Positions 32,425 to 41,843 of a stretch of 64,000 bases of DNA are shown piece after piece; the first letter of the stretch is position 1, and every line of letters starts with the position of its first letter. The notes under the pieces were generated by a model, which did no database searches, was not told the origin of the DNA, and saw only the letters and a program-made list of their open reading frames with translations. The stretch comes from UBA2136 sp047635695 (GTDB lineage: Bacteria; Pseudomonadota; Alphaproteobacteria; UBA2136). The position numbers and the translations under genes were made by a program. Where the stretch lies: assembly GCA_047635695.1 (NCBI GenBank), contig JBLILN010000003.1, positions 53,944-117,943 of the forward strand. The letters run 5' to 3'.

Positions 32425-34980
32425 TTATCCTACAACTATATTTACAAGACGTTTTGGCACAACAATACACTTACGTACCACTTGCCCTTCTAAATGCCCT
32501 TGAATCGCTTCTAATGCGAGCCTTTCAGCATCTTTATTTGCTATATCAGCAGGCACTGTCAAACGCTCTTTAAGTTTGCCATTCATTTGCACAACTAAGG
32601 TAATTTCACTATCCTGTGCGGCTTTCTTATCGACGTTAAGCCAAGGCGTTGCCGTTAAAGGCGTCTCATGGCCAAGGTTAAACCATAATTCCTCTGTAAT
32701 ATGTGGCACAATAGGGTTAAGAAGACGTACACAAGCTTCAACACCTTCACTGTAAACAGCCTTTTGTGTGTCATTACCCACAGCATAAGCCGCCAACTTA
32801 TTTGATAGCTCCATAACAGCAGAAATCATCGTGTTAAATTGGAACTTTTCAACGTCTTTTGTCACCTTTTCGATCGCCTGGTGAATTTGACGCTTCATCG
32901 CAATATCAGCCTTATCAGAAAGGGTATCTGTTGCCATATGCGCAGTCCCAACCTGTGCGAGCTTCGTTTCGTCTACCAAGCCCCACAAACGGCCAAGGAA
33001 ACGCCAAGACCCTTCAACCGCACTGTCTGACCATTCAAGGTCACGCTCAGCTGGCGCTTGGAATATAATAAATAAACGCGCTGTGTCGACGCCGTATTTA
33101 TCAATCAACGTTACAGGCTCAACAACATTATTCTTCGACTTGGACATTTTTTCCATGCGATTTACCGTCACAGAAGCACCTTTAAACGTGGCGTTATCAC
33201 CATCAACCTCTACTTCGCTTGGATAAAGGTACTTACCTTCATCTGTTTGATAAGAGTTATGCAATACCATGCCTTGTGTGAGGAGCGCTTTAAAAGGCTC
33301 ATCTGTTGATATATAACCAAGGTCACGCATCGCCTTATTAATAAAACGTGCGTATAATAAATGTAAAATAGCATGCTCGACACCGCCAATATATTGGTCG
33401 ACGCCACCTTTCATCCAATATTCAGCAGCTTCTTTATCGATCACTGAATCTGAATGTGGGCTACAAAAACGTAAGAAATACCATGATGAATCCATGAATG
33501 TATCCATGGTGTCTGTAATACGCTCGGCTTTTTCACCACAATTTGGGCAAGCGCAATGCTTCCAAGTTGCGTGGTAATCAAGTGGGTTGCCTGGCTTATC
33601 CGCTTCAAAAGTTACGTCTTCTGGTAGCTCAATAGGTAAATTTTCTTTTTTCTCTGCCACAGTGCCACAAGTTGTACATTTAACAAATGGGATAGGGCAA
33701 CCCCAATAACGTTGACGAGAAATACCCCAGTCACGCAGGCGGAAGTTGGTTGTACGTTCACCCTTACCAAGCGCTTCCATTCTTTCAATAACAGCTTTTT
33801 GGGCTGTTTCGCTCGTCAAGCCTACAAATTCGCCTGAATTAATTAACGTTCCAGATCCTGTAAAAGCACTGCCTTCTAGCGTTTCATCACTTTCAATCAC
33901 CTGTTTAATGTCGATACCGTACTTTTTCGCAAAGTCAAAATCACGGTCATCATGCGCTGGTACAGCCATTACGGCACCTGTGCCGTAGCCCATCAACACG
34001 AAATTAGCGATATAAATCGGCACTTCTTCGCCTGTAAGTGGGTGAGTGGCTGTATAAGGTGTTTTATAACCTCTCTTTTCAGCCTTCTCAATCGCTTCTT
34101 GTGATGTACCTGTCGCTTGACACTCATCAATGAATACTTTTGCTTTAGAATCGCCCTGAGAGAGTTTGGTTGCTAAAGGATGTTCTGGGGCAACGGAACA
34201 AAATGTCACGCCCATAATTGTATCAGGTCTTGTTGTATAAACTTCGAGCTTATCACCCACATCTGCACCATTAACGTCAAACGCAAAAGACAAACCCTCT
34301 GATTTACCTATCCAGTTTTCCTGCATGGTACGTACACGCTCTGGCCATTCGTTTAATTGACCTAGGTCAGCAAGTAGTTCGTCAGCATATTGAGTGATAG
34401 CCATAAACCACTGCGTCATTGAACGACGTTCAACAGCCATACCACTGCGCCACCCCTTACCGTCAACTACCTGCTCGTTTGCAAGCACTGTATTGTCAAC
34501 AGGGTCCCAGTTCACCAATGATTCTTTTTGGTAAACAAGGCCTTTATTAAACATATCAATGAAGAAACTTTGCTGATGGCCGTAATAACTTTCACGGCAA
34601 GTTGCAAGCTCTCTGTCCCAATCATAAGAAAAACCAGCTTTTTTTAAGCCATCACGCATGGATGCAATGTTGCTTTCCGTCCACGTTTTAGGGTGCGAGT
34701 TATTTTGCATCGCCGCATTTTCTGCAGGCATACCGAATGAATCCCAACCCATAGGGTGAAGGACGTTAAACCCTTTTGCCGCTTTATAACGTGCAATAAC
34801 GTCGCCAAGCGTATAGTTACGCAAATGCCCCATATGCAGCTTACCAGAAGGGTAAGGGAACATTTCAAGGACATAATACTTAGGCTTAGATGTATCTACA
34901 TCTGTTTTAAAGGTATGGTTACTTTCCCAAATACCTTGCCATTTTTCTTCAACTTCAAAAGGGTTATAACGTGTTGTCAT
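32425..34980 (-). CDS. leuS: Leucyl-tRNA synthetase
   Basis: An 851-residue class I aminoacyl-tRNA synthetase. The signature HMGH lies at 49-52 (YPSGKLHMGHLRNYT) and the second motif at about 611-615 (KMSKSKNN). The editing (CP1) domain contains TTRPDTIMGVTF, the T-rich editing site, and the C-terminal anticodon-binding and tail regions are complete. Zinc-binding cysteines are seen (CTTCG, CPNCG). Length is close to E. coli LeuRS (860). It is followed 4 bp later by lptE and preceded by a DUF3576 lipoprotein gene, the usual alphaproteobacterial arrangement. Confidence 0.97.
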   Translation of the reverse strand: MTTRYNPFEVEEKWQGIWESNHTFKTDVDTSKPKYYVLEMFPYPSGKLHMGHLRNYTLGDVIARYKAAKGFNVLHPMGWDSFGMPAENAAMQNNSHPKTWTESNIASMRDGLKKAGFSYDWDRELATCRESYYGHQQSFFIDMFNKGLVYQKESLVNWDPVDNTVLANEQVVDGKGWRSGMAVERRSMTQWFMAITQYADELLADLGQLNEWPERVRTMQENWIGKSEGLSFAFDVNGADVGDKLEVYTTRPDTIMGVTFCSVAPEHPLATKLSQGDSKAKVFIDECQATGTSQEAIEKAEKRGYKTPYTATHPLTGEEVPIYIANFVLMGYGTGAVMAVPAHDDRDFDFAKKYGIDIKQVIESDETLEGSAFTGSGTLINSGEFVGLTSETAQKAVIERMEALGKGERTTNFRLRDWGISRQRYWGCPIPFVKCTTCGTVAEKKENLPIELPEDVTFEADKPGNPLDYHATWKHCACPNCGEKAERITDTMDTFMDSSWYFLRFCSPHSDSVIDKEAAEYWMKGGVDQYIGGVEHAILHLLYARFINKAMRDLGYISTDEPFKALLTQGMVLHNSYQTDEGKYLYPSEVEVDGDNATFKGASVTVNRMEKMSKSKNNVVEPVTLIDKYGVDTARLFIIFQAPAERDLEWSDSAVEGSWRFLGRLWGLVDETKLAQVGTAHMATDTLSDKADIAMKRQIHQAIEKVTKDVEKFQFNTMISAVMELSNKLAAYAVGNDTQKAVYSEGVEACVRLLNPIVPHITEELWFNLGHETPLTATPWLNVDKKAAQDSEITLVVQMNGKLKERLTVPADIANKDAERLALEAIQGHLEGQVVRKCIVVPKRLVNIVVG

Positions 34981-35001
34981 GAGTTTATTGGTAAACCTTA
35001 T

Positions 35002-35532
35002 TTATGAGTTAATTGCGCGCACTTTAATTTTCATGGCACGTGCACTTGTTAAAATAGCTTCTTCTAGCTGTGTGGCTGTTGACTTGTCGGCAGGTACATC
35101 AACCCATGAACCATTTTTTTGGACTTGCTTAAAAACAGAGACCTTCAGGTTTTGAGCTGCAAATGTTTGACCAAGAACAAAGACGTTCACTTTGACACGT
35201 TCGTTTGTTTTATTAGGGTTTGCATACCAGTCAGTAATAATAACACCGTCTTGAGCGCTTGCTGACGTTAAAGGCATAAACGAAACAGCGTTCAATGAGG
35301 CGCGCCATAGGTAAACGTTCACAGGGAGCGCTGCTGCGGCTGCAGTCGTACCTTTGCTGTCGTTGCTAAAGCTGTCGAGCAAGTTACCTGATTTACCTGA
35401 AAAAAGGCCTTCGCCTTGGTATGTATCACTAGGTGTTGGGTTAACATCTGTTTTTTCAATGGTTGCACCACATGCAGTGAGGGAAACAGCCAAAGCGACT
35501 GCTACGACGTTTGTTGTAAATTGTTTTTTCAT
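35002..35532 (-). CDS. DUF3576 lipoprotein
   Basis: A 176-residue lipoprotein with lipobox LTAC (Cys at 21), then an Asp/Gly/Ser linker and a soluble domain (about 68-175) beginning PVNVYLWRASLNAVSFMPL and including GVIITDWY and RVKVNVFVLG. Position directly upstream of leuS and these segments match the DUF3576 family, which is found in Alphaproteobacteria and is probably envelope-related; the molecular role is not known. It ends 22 bp before leuS starts and is likely the first gene of the leuS-lptE-holA operon. Confidence 0.78.
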   Translation of the reverse strand: MKKQFTTNVVAVALAVSLTACGATIEKTDVNPTPSDTYQGEGLFSGKSGNLLDSFSNDSKGTTAAAAALPVNVYLWRASLNAVSFMPLTSASAQDGVIITDWYANPNKTNERVKVNVFVLGQTFAAQNLKVSVFKQVQKNGSWVDVPADKSTATQLEEAILTSARAMKIKVRAINS

Positions 35533-35608
35533 TTCGAATAATACCTGCTCATTGTTTATTTAAACTATATAGAAACGGCATTCTAACCGTTAAAGCAGGT
35601 TTTGTTAA

Positions 35609-35642
35609 CAAAAAAAAGAGCCCGCTGAAAGCGGGCTCTTCG
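35609..35642 (-). terminator. Porin gene terminator
   Basis: On the minus strand, AAGAGCCCGCT and AGCGGGCTCTT form a perfect 11-bp stem with a TTC-type loop, followed by a run of eight Ts, 18 bp after the porin stop. Confidence 0.92.
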
Positions 35643-35659
35643 AATAGTCGAAATCAGAC

Positions 35660-36709
35660 TTAGAACTTAACGCGTAAGTTAGCCATGATTTGGTCGATGT
35701 CGTCGTAGTTGGCAGCATCTTTTTCAACTTCCATAGTACGGTATGCAGCTGCTAGAGATACACCGTGACCAAGGTTGTACTGACCACCAATACCGAAAGA
35801 TTTACCTTCAGTGTTTAGAGCGTCATCAGCTTCTGATTTAGCGAAATCAACTGCAACTTCAAAGGCGTCGAAAGCGTAACCAGCTTTAACGTATACTGTA
35901 GAAGCTTCAGCACCATTTTCGTTGTTTGCTTGACCGTAAGCAACTGTACCAGCAATACCAGAGTCGTGCTTAACAGAGATAGAACCAGCAAGTTTAGCTT
36001 CGTCTGTCGCTGCTGTTGTACGGTCTTCGTTCATTTCGTAACCTAGACCGGCTTTAACTGCAAAAGCGTCGTACTTACCAGAGTAACGTACAGCAGCTTG
36101 AATGTCGCCACCTTCAGATGTAGTGAGTTGACCTTGGAAGCCAGATACTACAGGTGAGTGGTAAGCAACCAAATCAGCACGACCACCATCGAAGTTAGTG
36201 AATGATGAGTTTACTGTTTGAGCAGCAGTTGTACCAGATTTTTGTGCGAAAGCAGTTCCGCCACCAATTTTGTTGAAGCTTGAACCCATAAGGTCTGAAG
36301 CGCCAGCAAGATCAATTTCGTAAATACCATCAGTCGCAGTAGAAGTGTGACCAACAAATACAGCACCAAAATCACCAGCAATACCAACACGAGCGTGACG
36401 CTCAGTTAGTGTAGAAGCTGTTGAAGAAGTTGTTGTCATCAAATCAGCATTTGATGTGTCTGTGTTTAGTTCGTATTCAACAAGAACAGAAGCAGTTAGA
36501 CCGTTGTCTAGAGCTTGTTCGCCTTTAAGACCAACACGTGTTGATGACTTATCGTTATCGTTGAATGTAGTTTCAGTTGATGTACCGTTATCAGTTGAAA
36601 CTGCAACTTTGTTTACTTGACCGTAAAGTTCAACGTCTACAGCATTAGCGTCTACAGCAAAACCAGCAGCCATTAGGGCACCAGTTGCTAAAAGAAGTGT
36701 TTTTTTCAT
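35660..36709 (-). CDS. Outer-membrane porin, Gram-negative porin family
   Basis: A 349-residue porin: signal peptide cleaved after ANA (about residue 23), then VDVELYGQVNKVAV, the usual first strand of general porins, and alternating beta strands to the C-terminal residue Phe (ANLRVKF), the BAM recognition signal. Segments such as STRVGLKGEQALDNGLTASVLVEYEL and RHARVGIAGDFGAVFVGH are typical of Neisseria/Porin_4-type proteins. A trimeric 16-stranded barrel for small hydrophilic solutes is expected. It has its own promoter and a strong terminator; the codon pattern is biased to few codons, as in highly expressed genes. Inserted between the leuS block and yggS-parB. Confidence 0.88.
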   Translation of the reverse strand: MKKTLLLATGALMAAGFAVDANAVDVELYGQVNKVAVSTDNGTSTETTFNDNDKSSTRVGLKGEQALDNGLTASVLVEYELNTDTSNADLMTTTSSTASTLTERHARVGIAGDFGAVFVGHTSTATDGIYEIDLAGASDLMGSSFNKIGGGTAFAQKSGTTAAQTVNSSFTNFDGGRADLVAYHSPVVSGFQGQLTTSEGGDIQAAVRYSGKYDAFAVKAGLGYEMNEDRTTAATDEAKLAGSISVKHDSGIAGTVAYGQANNENGAEASTVYVKAGYAFDAFEVAVDFAKSEADDALNTEGKSFGIGGQYNLGHGVSLAAAYRTMEVEKDAANYDDIDQIMANLRVKF

Positions 36710-36787
36710 TTTATTTCTCTCTCCTAAGGAGTTATTGTTCTCTCTAACAATTCGAATCTTGAGCGAGTCGAATCTCTCACAGCGACC

Positions 36788-36816
36788 ACTCTATGCCCCA
36801 AGATAGGTAAGGTCAA
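36788..36816 (-). promoter_or_regulatory. Candidate sigma-70-type porin promoter
   Basis: On the minus strand TTGACC (36816-36811) and TAGAGT (36793-36788) are separated by 17 bp, giving a leader of about 70 nt. The leader holds two copies of AGATTCGA. The SD region is part of the 11-bp sequence CTCCTAAGGAG (36721-36731), an inverted repeat that might affect ribosome access. Confidence 0.5.
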
Positions 36817-36973
36817 ACAAAAAAGGGTATACGGACGGCTTTCAATTATATGCAGTGTGTTTTTTATACAACCTCAAAAAAATAGTGGCTAAGCCTTTGA
36901 AGATTATATACCTTAATGTTACAACACACCTTAAAGCAAGCAATTAAAACCATAGAAGAGCAATGACGCAAAA

Positions 36974-37600
36974 ATGTTAAATTTTAATATATTACAAACA
37001 CTTAAGGCAAAATGCCACGCTTCATCGTCTACACTTATTGCCGCCAGTAAAACAAGGACAACAGCTGAAATTACAGCCGCTAAAAATGCAGGAATATGTC
37101 ATTTTGGTGAAAACTACATACAAGAAGCGATTGACAAAATTCACACATTTAAAGGCTGCACGCTACACTTTATAGGCCAGTTACAAAGCAAAAAGTGCAA
37201 GGAAGCCGTGAAATACTTTGATTATATCCACAGTGTTGACCGTATAAAGCTTGCAAATACACTGGAAAAGGAATGCGTGAAACAGGGCAGGGCGCAACTT
37301 AAAGTGTTTATACAGGTGAATCAAGGTAATGAAACAAGCAAAGGAGGGGTATCTTTAAATGACCTTAATAGCCTTATACTATATATAAAGGGAAATTGCC
37401 CTCATATAGAACTGATAGGGCTGATGACTATCCCACCGAAAGACAAACCCGCTCAAACATACTTTAAGGCACTTCAGTGCCTGGCCAAGAAGCATCAATT
37501 AAAAGAAACTTCTATGGGTATGACTGGTGACTACGAAGACGCCATAAAAAATGGCGCCACCTACATTAGAGTAGGCACCGCCATTTTTGGTACAAGATAA
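36974..37600 (+). CDS. yggS: YggS/PLPBP family pyridoxal-phosphate-binding protein
   Basis: A 208-residue homeostasis protein for PLP. The PLP-lysine is in IAASKTR (K26), followed by HFGENYIQEA, LHFIGQLQSKK, IHSVD, VFIQVNQGNETSKGG, GLMTIPP, and the C-terminal phosphate-binding MGMTGDYEDAIKNGATYIRVGTAIFG. It is shorter than the E. coli protein (234), mainly at the N-terminus. It binds PLP and controls its supply without known enzyme activity. It is convergent with parB. Proximity of yggS to the leuS-lptE-holA and parAB genes is a recurrent feature in Alphaproteobacteria. Confidence 0.88.
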   Translation: MLNFNILQTLKAKCHASSSTLIAASKTRTTAEITAAKNAGICHFGENYIQEAIDKIHTFKGCTLHFIGQLQSKKCKEAVKYFDYIHSVDRIKLANTLEKECVKQGRAQLKVFIQVNQGNETSKGGVSLNDLNSLILYIKGNCPHIELIGLMTIPPKDKPAQTYFKALQCLAKKHQLKETSMGMTGDYEDAIKNGATYIRVGTAIFGTR

Positions 37601-37607
37601 GAGATTT

Positions 37608-37637
37608 AGTAAACAACACCGGTCAAGGCTGTTTACT
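37608..37637. terminator. Hairpin between convergent yggS and parB
   Basis: AGTAAACA and TGTTTACT are perfect 8-bp arms around a 14-bp loop, the right arm reaching the parB stop codon. There is no clear T run, so termination is less certain than for the other hairpins. Confidence 0.4.
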
Positions 37638-38500
37638 TATACACCCAAAGCTTTCAACAAACTGGTCATTTCGTCTAGGCTTTTGAATGCGATGGTCATT
37701 GAACCCACACCTTCTTTTTGTTTCAAAGAAACAGTAAGGTTCAAAGCTTGTGACGCACGCGTCTCAAGTTCTTTTGTTGCAAGGTCCGTTGTTTGACGTT
37801 CCTTGCGCTTGCCGCCGTTCGCATCAGTATGCTTACGCACAAGTGCCTCCGTTTCACGGACAGACAGTTCTTTTTTGACTACCTGCTTCGTTACACGTAG
37901 CTGCAAGTTTTCATCTTCGTTTAAACCTAATAGCGCACGTGCATGCCCCATTGAAATTTCTCTATGCATTACATAAGACTTAATTTTTTCAGGCAAGGAA
38001 AGTAGACGCATAAGGTTTGTGATATGACTACGGCTTTTACCTGTGACACGTGCCATCTCTTCATGTGTATAATTAAATTCATTTACAAGACGCAAATAAC
38101 CGTCGGCCTCATCAATAGAATTTAGATCATCACGTTGAACGTTTTCAACAATAGCAATTTCTAGTGCCTTGCCATCTTCTAGCTCACGGATAACCACAGG
38201 CACTTCTGTAAGTCCTGCCATTTGAGACGCACGCCAACGACGCTCACCTGCAATAATTTCATAAGTACCATTCGGCATTGGGCGTACCAACAACGGCTGA
38301 ATAATACCTTGAGAGCGAATAGACTGTGTAAGGCTATTTAAAGCATCTTCATTAAACTCACGTCGAGGTTGAACTGAGGAGGGCACCAATAGCTTCACAG
38401 CAAGTGTAGTATCTGCTGATGTGCTCACACCCTGTGTTACAGCACCTGCAGCAGCATCATCTAGTAAAGCGCCTAAACCACGTCCTAATGTATTTGTCAT
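37637..38500 (-). CDS. parB: Chromosome partitioning protein ParB
   Basis: A 287-residue ParB. It starts RGLGALLDD, as ParB proteins do, contains a core domain with the CTP-binding GERRWRA region (IIAGERRWRASQMAGL), the IVENVQRDDLNSIDEADGY segment, the HTH ARVTGKSRSHITNLMRLLSLP, and a C-terminal dimerisation region. It loads on parS and spreads along DNA. Its start codon overlaps the parA stop by one base. Two parS-like sites lie 0.8 and 3.3 kb upstream of its start, at 39316 and 41844. Chromosomal type: length and gene order mnmG-rsmG-parA-parB. Confidence 0.95.
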   Translation of the reverse strand: MTNTLGRGLGALLDDAAAGAVTQGVSTSADTTLAVKLLVPSSVQPRREFNEDALNSLTQSIRSQGIIQPLLVRPMPNGTYEIIAGERRWRASQMAGLTEVPVVIRELEDGKALEIAIVENVQRDDLNSIDEADGYLRLVNEFNYTHEEMARVTGKSRSHITNLMRLLSLPEKIKSYVMHREISMGHARALLGLNEDENLQLRVTKQVVKKELSVRETEALVRKHTDANGGKRKERQTTDLATKELETRASQALNLTVSLKQKEGVGSMTIAFKSLDEMTSLLKALGV

Positions 38501-39297
38501 TATGCCGCCACTCCTACTACTTCAGAACTTTGTTTCACATTGTTACGGATAACTTCTGCTGCAAGTTTCATGTAAGCTTGCGCACCTGCACATTTCATAT
38601 CATGCAAGATTGCTGGAAGGCCAAATGAAGATGCTTCTGATACACGTACATTTCTTGGGATCATCGTATGATAAACTTTATCACCCAAGTGGCGACGCAC
38701 ATCCGCCTCAACAACAGAAGAAAGTTTATTGCGTGAATCAAACATCGTTAAAAGAACACCCGCAAGTTTTAAGCTAGGATTTAAATTCTTTTTAACAAGG
38801 TCGATTGTTTGGAATAATTGTGACAAACCTTCCATTGCAAAAAATTCACATTGCAAAGGAACCATAACATCGGTTGCCACTGTTAAAGCATTTAATGTTA
38901 GAAGGCCAAGAGAAGGGGGGCAGTCAATAAATACGTAATCATAATCATCCACCTTGCCTGCAAGTGATTCACTTAAACGGCGTTCACGTGCCATCACAGG
39001 TACAAGCTCAACTTCTGCACCACTCAAATGAATTGTAGATGGAACAAGGTCCAAATTTGGCACGGCTGTTTTATGTATAACTTCTTCTAGGGGCATGTCA
39101 TGCATTAAAAGTGCGTAGCTGTTTTTTTTGTTGTTCAACTTCTCCACACCAAAACCTGTTGATGTATTTCCTTGAGGATCAAAATCAATGACCAACACTT
39201 TTTTTCCACACGCTGCAAGACCGGTTGCTAAGTTAAGGGCTGTCGTTGTCTTACCTACGCCACCCTTCTGATTAGATAGTGCAATTATTTTTACCAT
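38500..39297 (-). CDS. parA: Chromosome partitioning ATPase ParA (Soj)
   Basis: A 265-residue deviant-Walker ATPase. KGGVGKTTTALNLA carries the signature Lys plus the P-loop Lys; VLVIDFDPQGN and FIDCPPSLG are the A' and B motifs. There is no N-terminal DNA-binding extension, so this is the chromosomal (Soj-like, type Ib) form. ParA gradients move the ParB-bound origin. It lies between rsmG and parB, with a parS-like site (39316-39331) directly before its start region, which may couple its expression to ParB. Confidence 0.96.
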   Translation of the reverse strand: MVKIIALSNQKGGVGKTTTALNLATGLAACGKKVLVIDFDPQGNTSTGFGVEKLNNKKNSYALLMHDMPLEEVIHKTAVPNLDLVPSTIHLSGAEVELVPVMARERRLSESLAGKVDDYDYVFIDCPPSLGLLTLNALTVATDVMVPLQCEFFAMEGLSQLFQTIDLVKKNLNPSLKLAGVLLTMFDSRNKLSSVVEADVRRHLGDKVYHTMIPRNVRVSEASSFGLPAILHDMKCAGAQAYMKLAAEVIRNNVKQSSEVVGVAA

Positions 39298-39315
39298 TTT
39301 CTCATCTTCTTTTTA

Positions 39316-39331
39316 TGTTTCACGTGGAACT
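39316..39331. other. parS-like centromere site 1
   Basis: TGTTTCACGTGGAACT matches the parS consensus TGTTTCACGTGAAACA in 14 of 16 positions. It occupies the gap between the rsmG stop and the parA start. The 15-bp core is shared, in inverted orientation, with the site at 41844. Confidence 0.85.
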
Positions 39332-39948
39332 TATTTAATGACCAGTATTTTTCCACCTGCATAAGTTATACTATCTTTTTCTTTCACTGTCATGCTTTTA
39401 ATTAAGTTAGTGTTATTTTTTTCAACCTCAACACTCGCACCTTTTAGTAATACATACTTACCGCCATCACGAAGTAACGTGCTACCCGCCTTTAAAATAT
39501 TATCAAGCTCAGAAAATGCCCTAGAAGTTATGACCGAATAGCTATGCGTATTAGTATCTAACTTATAAACATCCTCTTGAATGGGCATAAAACTATCACC
39601 TAAACTTAACTGTCTTTTTATTTCACTCATAAACTGAATCTTTTTTCCTACCCGTTCACAGGCATGTACTTTTGCACCGGTTAAAATTGCAATAACAATT
39701 GAAGGTAGTCCCGCACCCGCTCCAATATCCAATACAAAATCATCATCTTTTATTAGGGGTACTATTTGAGCACAGTCTAAAAGGTGTCTACTATATATAT
39801 AAGGAACTGTATCAGGTCCAATAAGGTTAAATTTCTTTTGCCATTTTTCCAAAAGAAAAGCGTATTGATCTATACGCTCTAATTTTTGCCCAGAAATATC
39901 TATATCCAACTCTGCGCACTTATCTATAAATAATTGACGATCATTCAT
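39331..39948 (-). CDS. rsmG: 16S rRNA methyltransferase RsmG (GidB)
   Basis: A 205-residue SAM-dependent methyltransferase that modifies the 16S rRNA 530 loop (G527 in E. coli numbering). It has LEKWQKKFNLIGPDTVPYIYSRHLLDCAQIV, motif I VLDIGAGAGLPSIVIAI, the HACERVGKKIQFMSEI acidic motif, and VITSRAFSELDNIL. The start overlaps the 3' end of mnmG by 8 bp, so the two are translationally coupled, the usual gidA-gidB arrangement. It is a little shorter than E. coli RsmG (207). Confidence 0.95.
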   Translation of the reverse strand: MNDRQLFIDKCAELDIDISGQKLERIDQYAFLLEKWQKKFNLIGPDTVPYIYSRHLLDCAQIVPLIKDDDFVLDIGAGAGLPSIVIAILTGAKVHACERVGKKIQFMSEIKRQLSLGDSFMPIQEDVYKLDTNTHSYSVITSRAFSELDNILKAGSTLLRDGGKYVLLKGASVEVEKNNTNLIKSMTVKEKDSITYAGGKILVIK

Positions 39949-41830
39949 TTAACTTACTTTCTGTGTAGTTTTTCCTTATATAGATATAGAGAGAGGTTAA
40001 CGCTGATGGTGTCACGCCACTAATACGGCCCGCAGCACCTAAAGTAGCAGGCGCATGAGTAACAAGCTTATTGCGTACCTCGGTAGAAAGGCTCTGAATA
40101 TCACTATAATCAAAGTCAGTTGGTATCTCAAAAGACTCTTCACGACGAAGAACCTCAGCATCTTCTCTCTGCCTTGAGATATAGCCATCATATTGAGCTT
40201 CTATCTCTACCTGTTCACAAGCATCTGGTCGCAAGGCTTTAAGCTCATCGTAATATTCAAATGCCATGTCTAGTTTAATTTGAGGGCGCTTGATCACATC
40301 AAACAAGGAAATCGTCTCACGGTATGAACCTACAATCTCTTTCACCTTCTCTCCAAACGGTGAGGAGGTCTTAACTTTCAATGTTCGTATCACGCTCTCG
40401 GCCTTTACAACCGCTTCAAGCTTACACTTAAATGCTAACTCTCTCTCTGCGGAAACGCAGCCTAGGTCAATACCTTTTTGCGTCAGACGGATATCCGCGT
40501 TATCAGCCCTGAGGAGTAAGCGATACTCCGCACGTGAGGTAAACATACGATAAGGCTCATTGGTTCCTTTGGTTACAAGGTCGTCAATCAACACGCCGAT
40601 ATAGGCATCCGCACGATCCAACACCAAAGGCTCTTTACCTAAAGATTTACAAGCCGCGTTTAAGCCAGCCATCAAACCTTGAGCAGCAGCCTCTTCATAA
40701 CCTGTCGTACCATTAATTTGCCCTGCAAGGAAAAGAGAAGGGATCTTCTTCGTTTCAAGGGTATGGCGTAGCTCTGTTGGCTCAATATAATCATACTCAA
40801 TCGCATAGCCAGGTCTTAATATCTCTACATTCTCTAGCCCTGCAATTGTACGGATCATCTCAGTTTGAATATCAATAGGCAAGGAGGTCGAAATACCATT
40901 AGGATAGACCTCTATACTGTCCGCGCCCTCAGGCTCAAGAAATATCTGATGCTTGTTCTTCTCAGCGAAGCGGATAACCTTATCTTCAATAGAGGGGCAG
41001 TAGCGTGGCCCAACACCCTCAATCTGCCCGCTATACATAGGTGCTTGATCGAGATTGTCAAGAATCACTTTATGTGTGTTCTCATTGGTATATGTAATGT
41101 AACAAGGCACTTGCTCCTGCTCAATCTTATCCGTCATATAAGAGAAGGGTAGGGGCGTATCATCACCTGGCTGCATAGTGAGTTTTGAATAGTCGATTGT
41201 ACGCCCATCGAGACGTGCTGGCGTGCCCGTCTTCAGGCGGCCTAGTTTAAAGTTCAGGCGTTCAAACATCTCTGAAAGCTTCATAGCCGCTGGCTCACCC
41301 GCACGGCCAGCGTTATGCGTCGCTGTTCCGATATGAATCAAACCTCTAAGGAATGTGCCTGTCGTGATGACGATCGACTGAGCGCTAAAGACCCAACCGC
41401 TTGATGTTGTGACAACCTCTGCCTCACCTTTATCATTGAGTATAACGTCCTCAACCATCGCCTGTTTGATAGTCAAATTTGGTGTTGCTTCAAGCTCGAG
41501 ACGGACAGCGTCGCGGTATTTAAAGCGATCTGCCTGAGCTCGTGGTCCGCGTACAGCTGGACCTTTAGATGCGTTCAACATCCTAAACTGAATACCAGCT
41601 TTATCTGTCATACGACCCATAATACCGTCTAAGGCATCTACCTCACGTACCAAGTGCCCCTTCGCAAGCCCGCCAATAGCAGGGTTACAAGACATCTGCC
41701 CTATAGTATCCAAATTGCCCGTAAGCAATAAAGTGTTCGCACCCATACGAGCGGAAGCGGCAGCGGCCTCACTACCGGCATGGCCTGCACCAATAATAAT
41801 AACATCATAAAAACCGTGAATTTTGCGCAT
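39941..41830 (-). CDS. mnmG: tRNA uridine 5-carboxymethylaminomethyl modification enzyme MnmG (GidA)
   Basis: A 629-residue FAD-dependent enzyme that, with MnmE, modifies the wobble uridine of certain tRNAs. The FAD motif is IIGAGHAGSEAA (~12-23), followed by GNLDTIGQMSCNPAIGG, DGIMGRMTDKAGIQFRMLN, the GRLKTGTPARLDG segment, YCPSIEDK and the C-terminal RxxDNADxRLT-type region (LLRADNADIRLT). I use the ATG at 41830 because AAAGGAG lies right before it; an upstream ATG at 41887 would add 19 residues and would overlap a parS-like site. MnmE, its partner and usual neighbour, is not in the window. Confidence 0.95.
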   Translation of the reverse strand: MRKIHGFYDVIIIGAGHAGSEAAAASARMGANTLLLTGNLDTIGQMSCNPAIGGLAKGHLVREVDALDGIMGRMTDKAGIQFRMLNASKGPAVRGPRAQADRFKYRDAVRLELEATPNLTIKQAMVEDVILNDKGEAEVVTTSSGWVFSAQSIVITTGTFLRGLIHIGTATHNAGRAGEPAAMKLSEMFERLNFKLGRLKTGTPARLDGRTIDYSKLTMQPGDDTPLPFSYMTDKIEQEQVPCYITYTNENTHKVILDNLDQAPMYSGQIEGVGPRYCPSIEDKVIRFAEKNKHQIFLEPEGADSIEVYPNGISTSLPIDIQTEMIRTIAGLENVEILRPGYAIEYDYIEPTELRHTLETKKIPSLFLAGQINGTTGYEEAAAQGLMAGLNAACKSLGKEPLVLDRADAYIGVLIDDLVTKGTNEPYRMFTSRAEYRLLLRADNADIRLTQKGIDLGCVSAERELAFKCKLEAVVKAESVIRTLKVKTSSPFGEKVKEIVGSYRETISLFDVIKRPQIKLDMAFEYYDELKALRPDACEQVEIEAQYDGYISRQREDAEVLRREESFEIPTDFDYSDIQSLSTEVRNKLVTHAPATLGAAGRISGVTPSALTSLYIYIRKNYTESKLNE

Positions 41831-41843
41831 AATTTCTCCTTTA

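Noticed and set aside
36730..36790. tRNA-like TTCGAATC repeats upstream of the porin
   Set aside because: No acceptor stem, anticodon arm or CCA context is present; they are short repeats in the porin leader.
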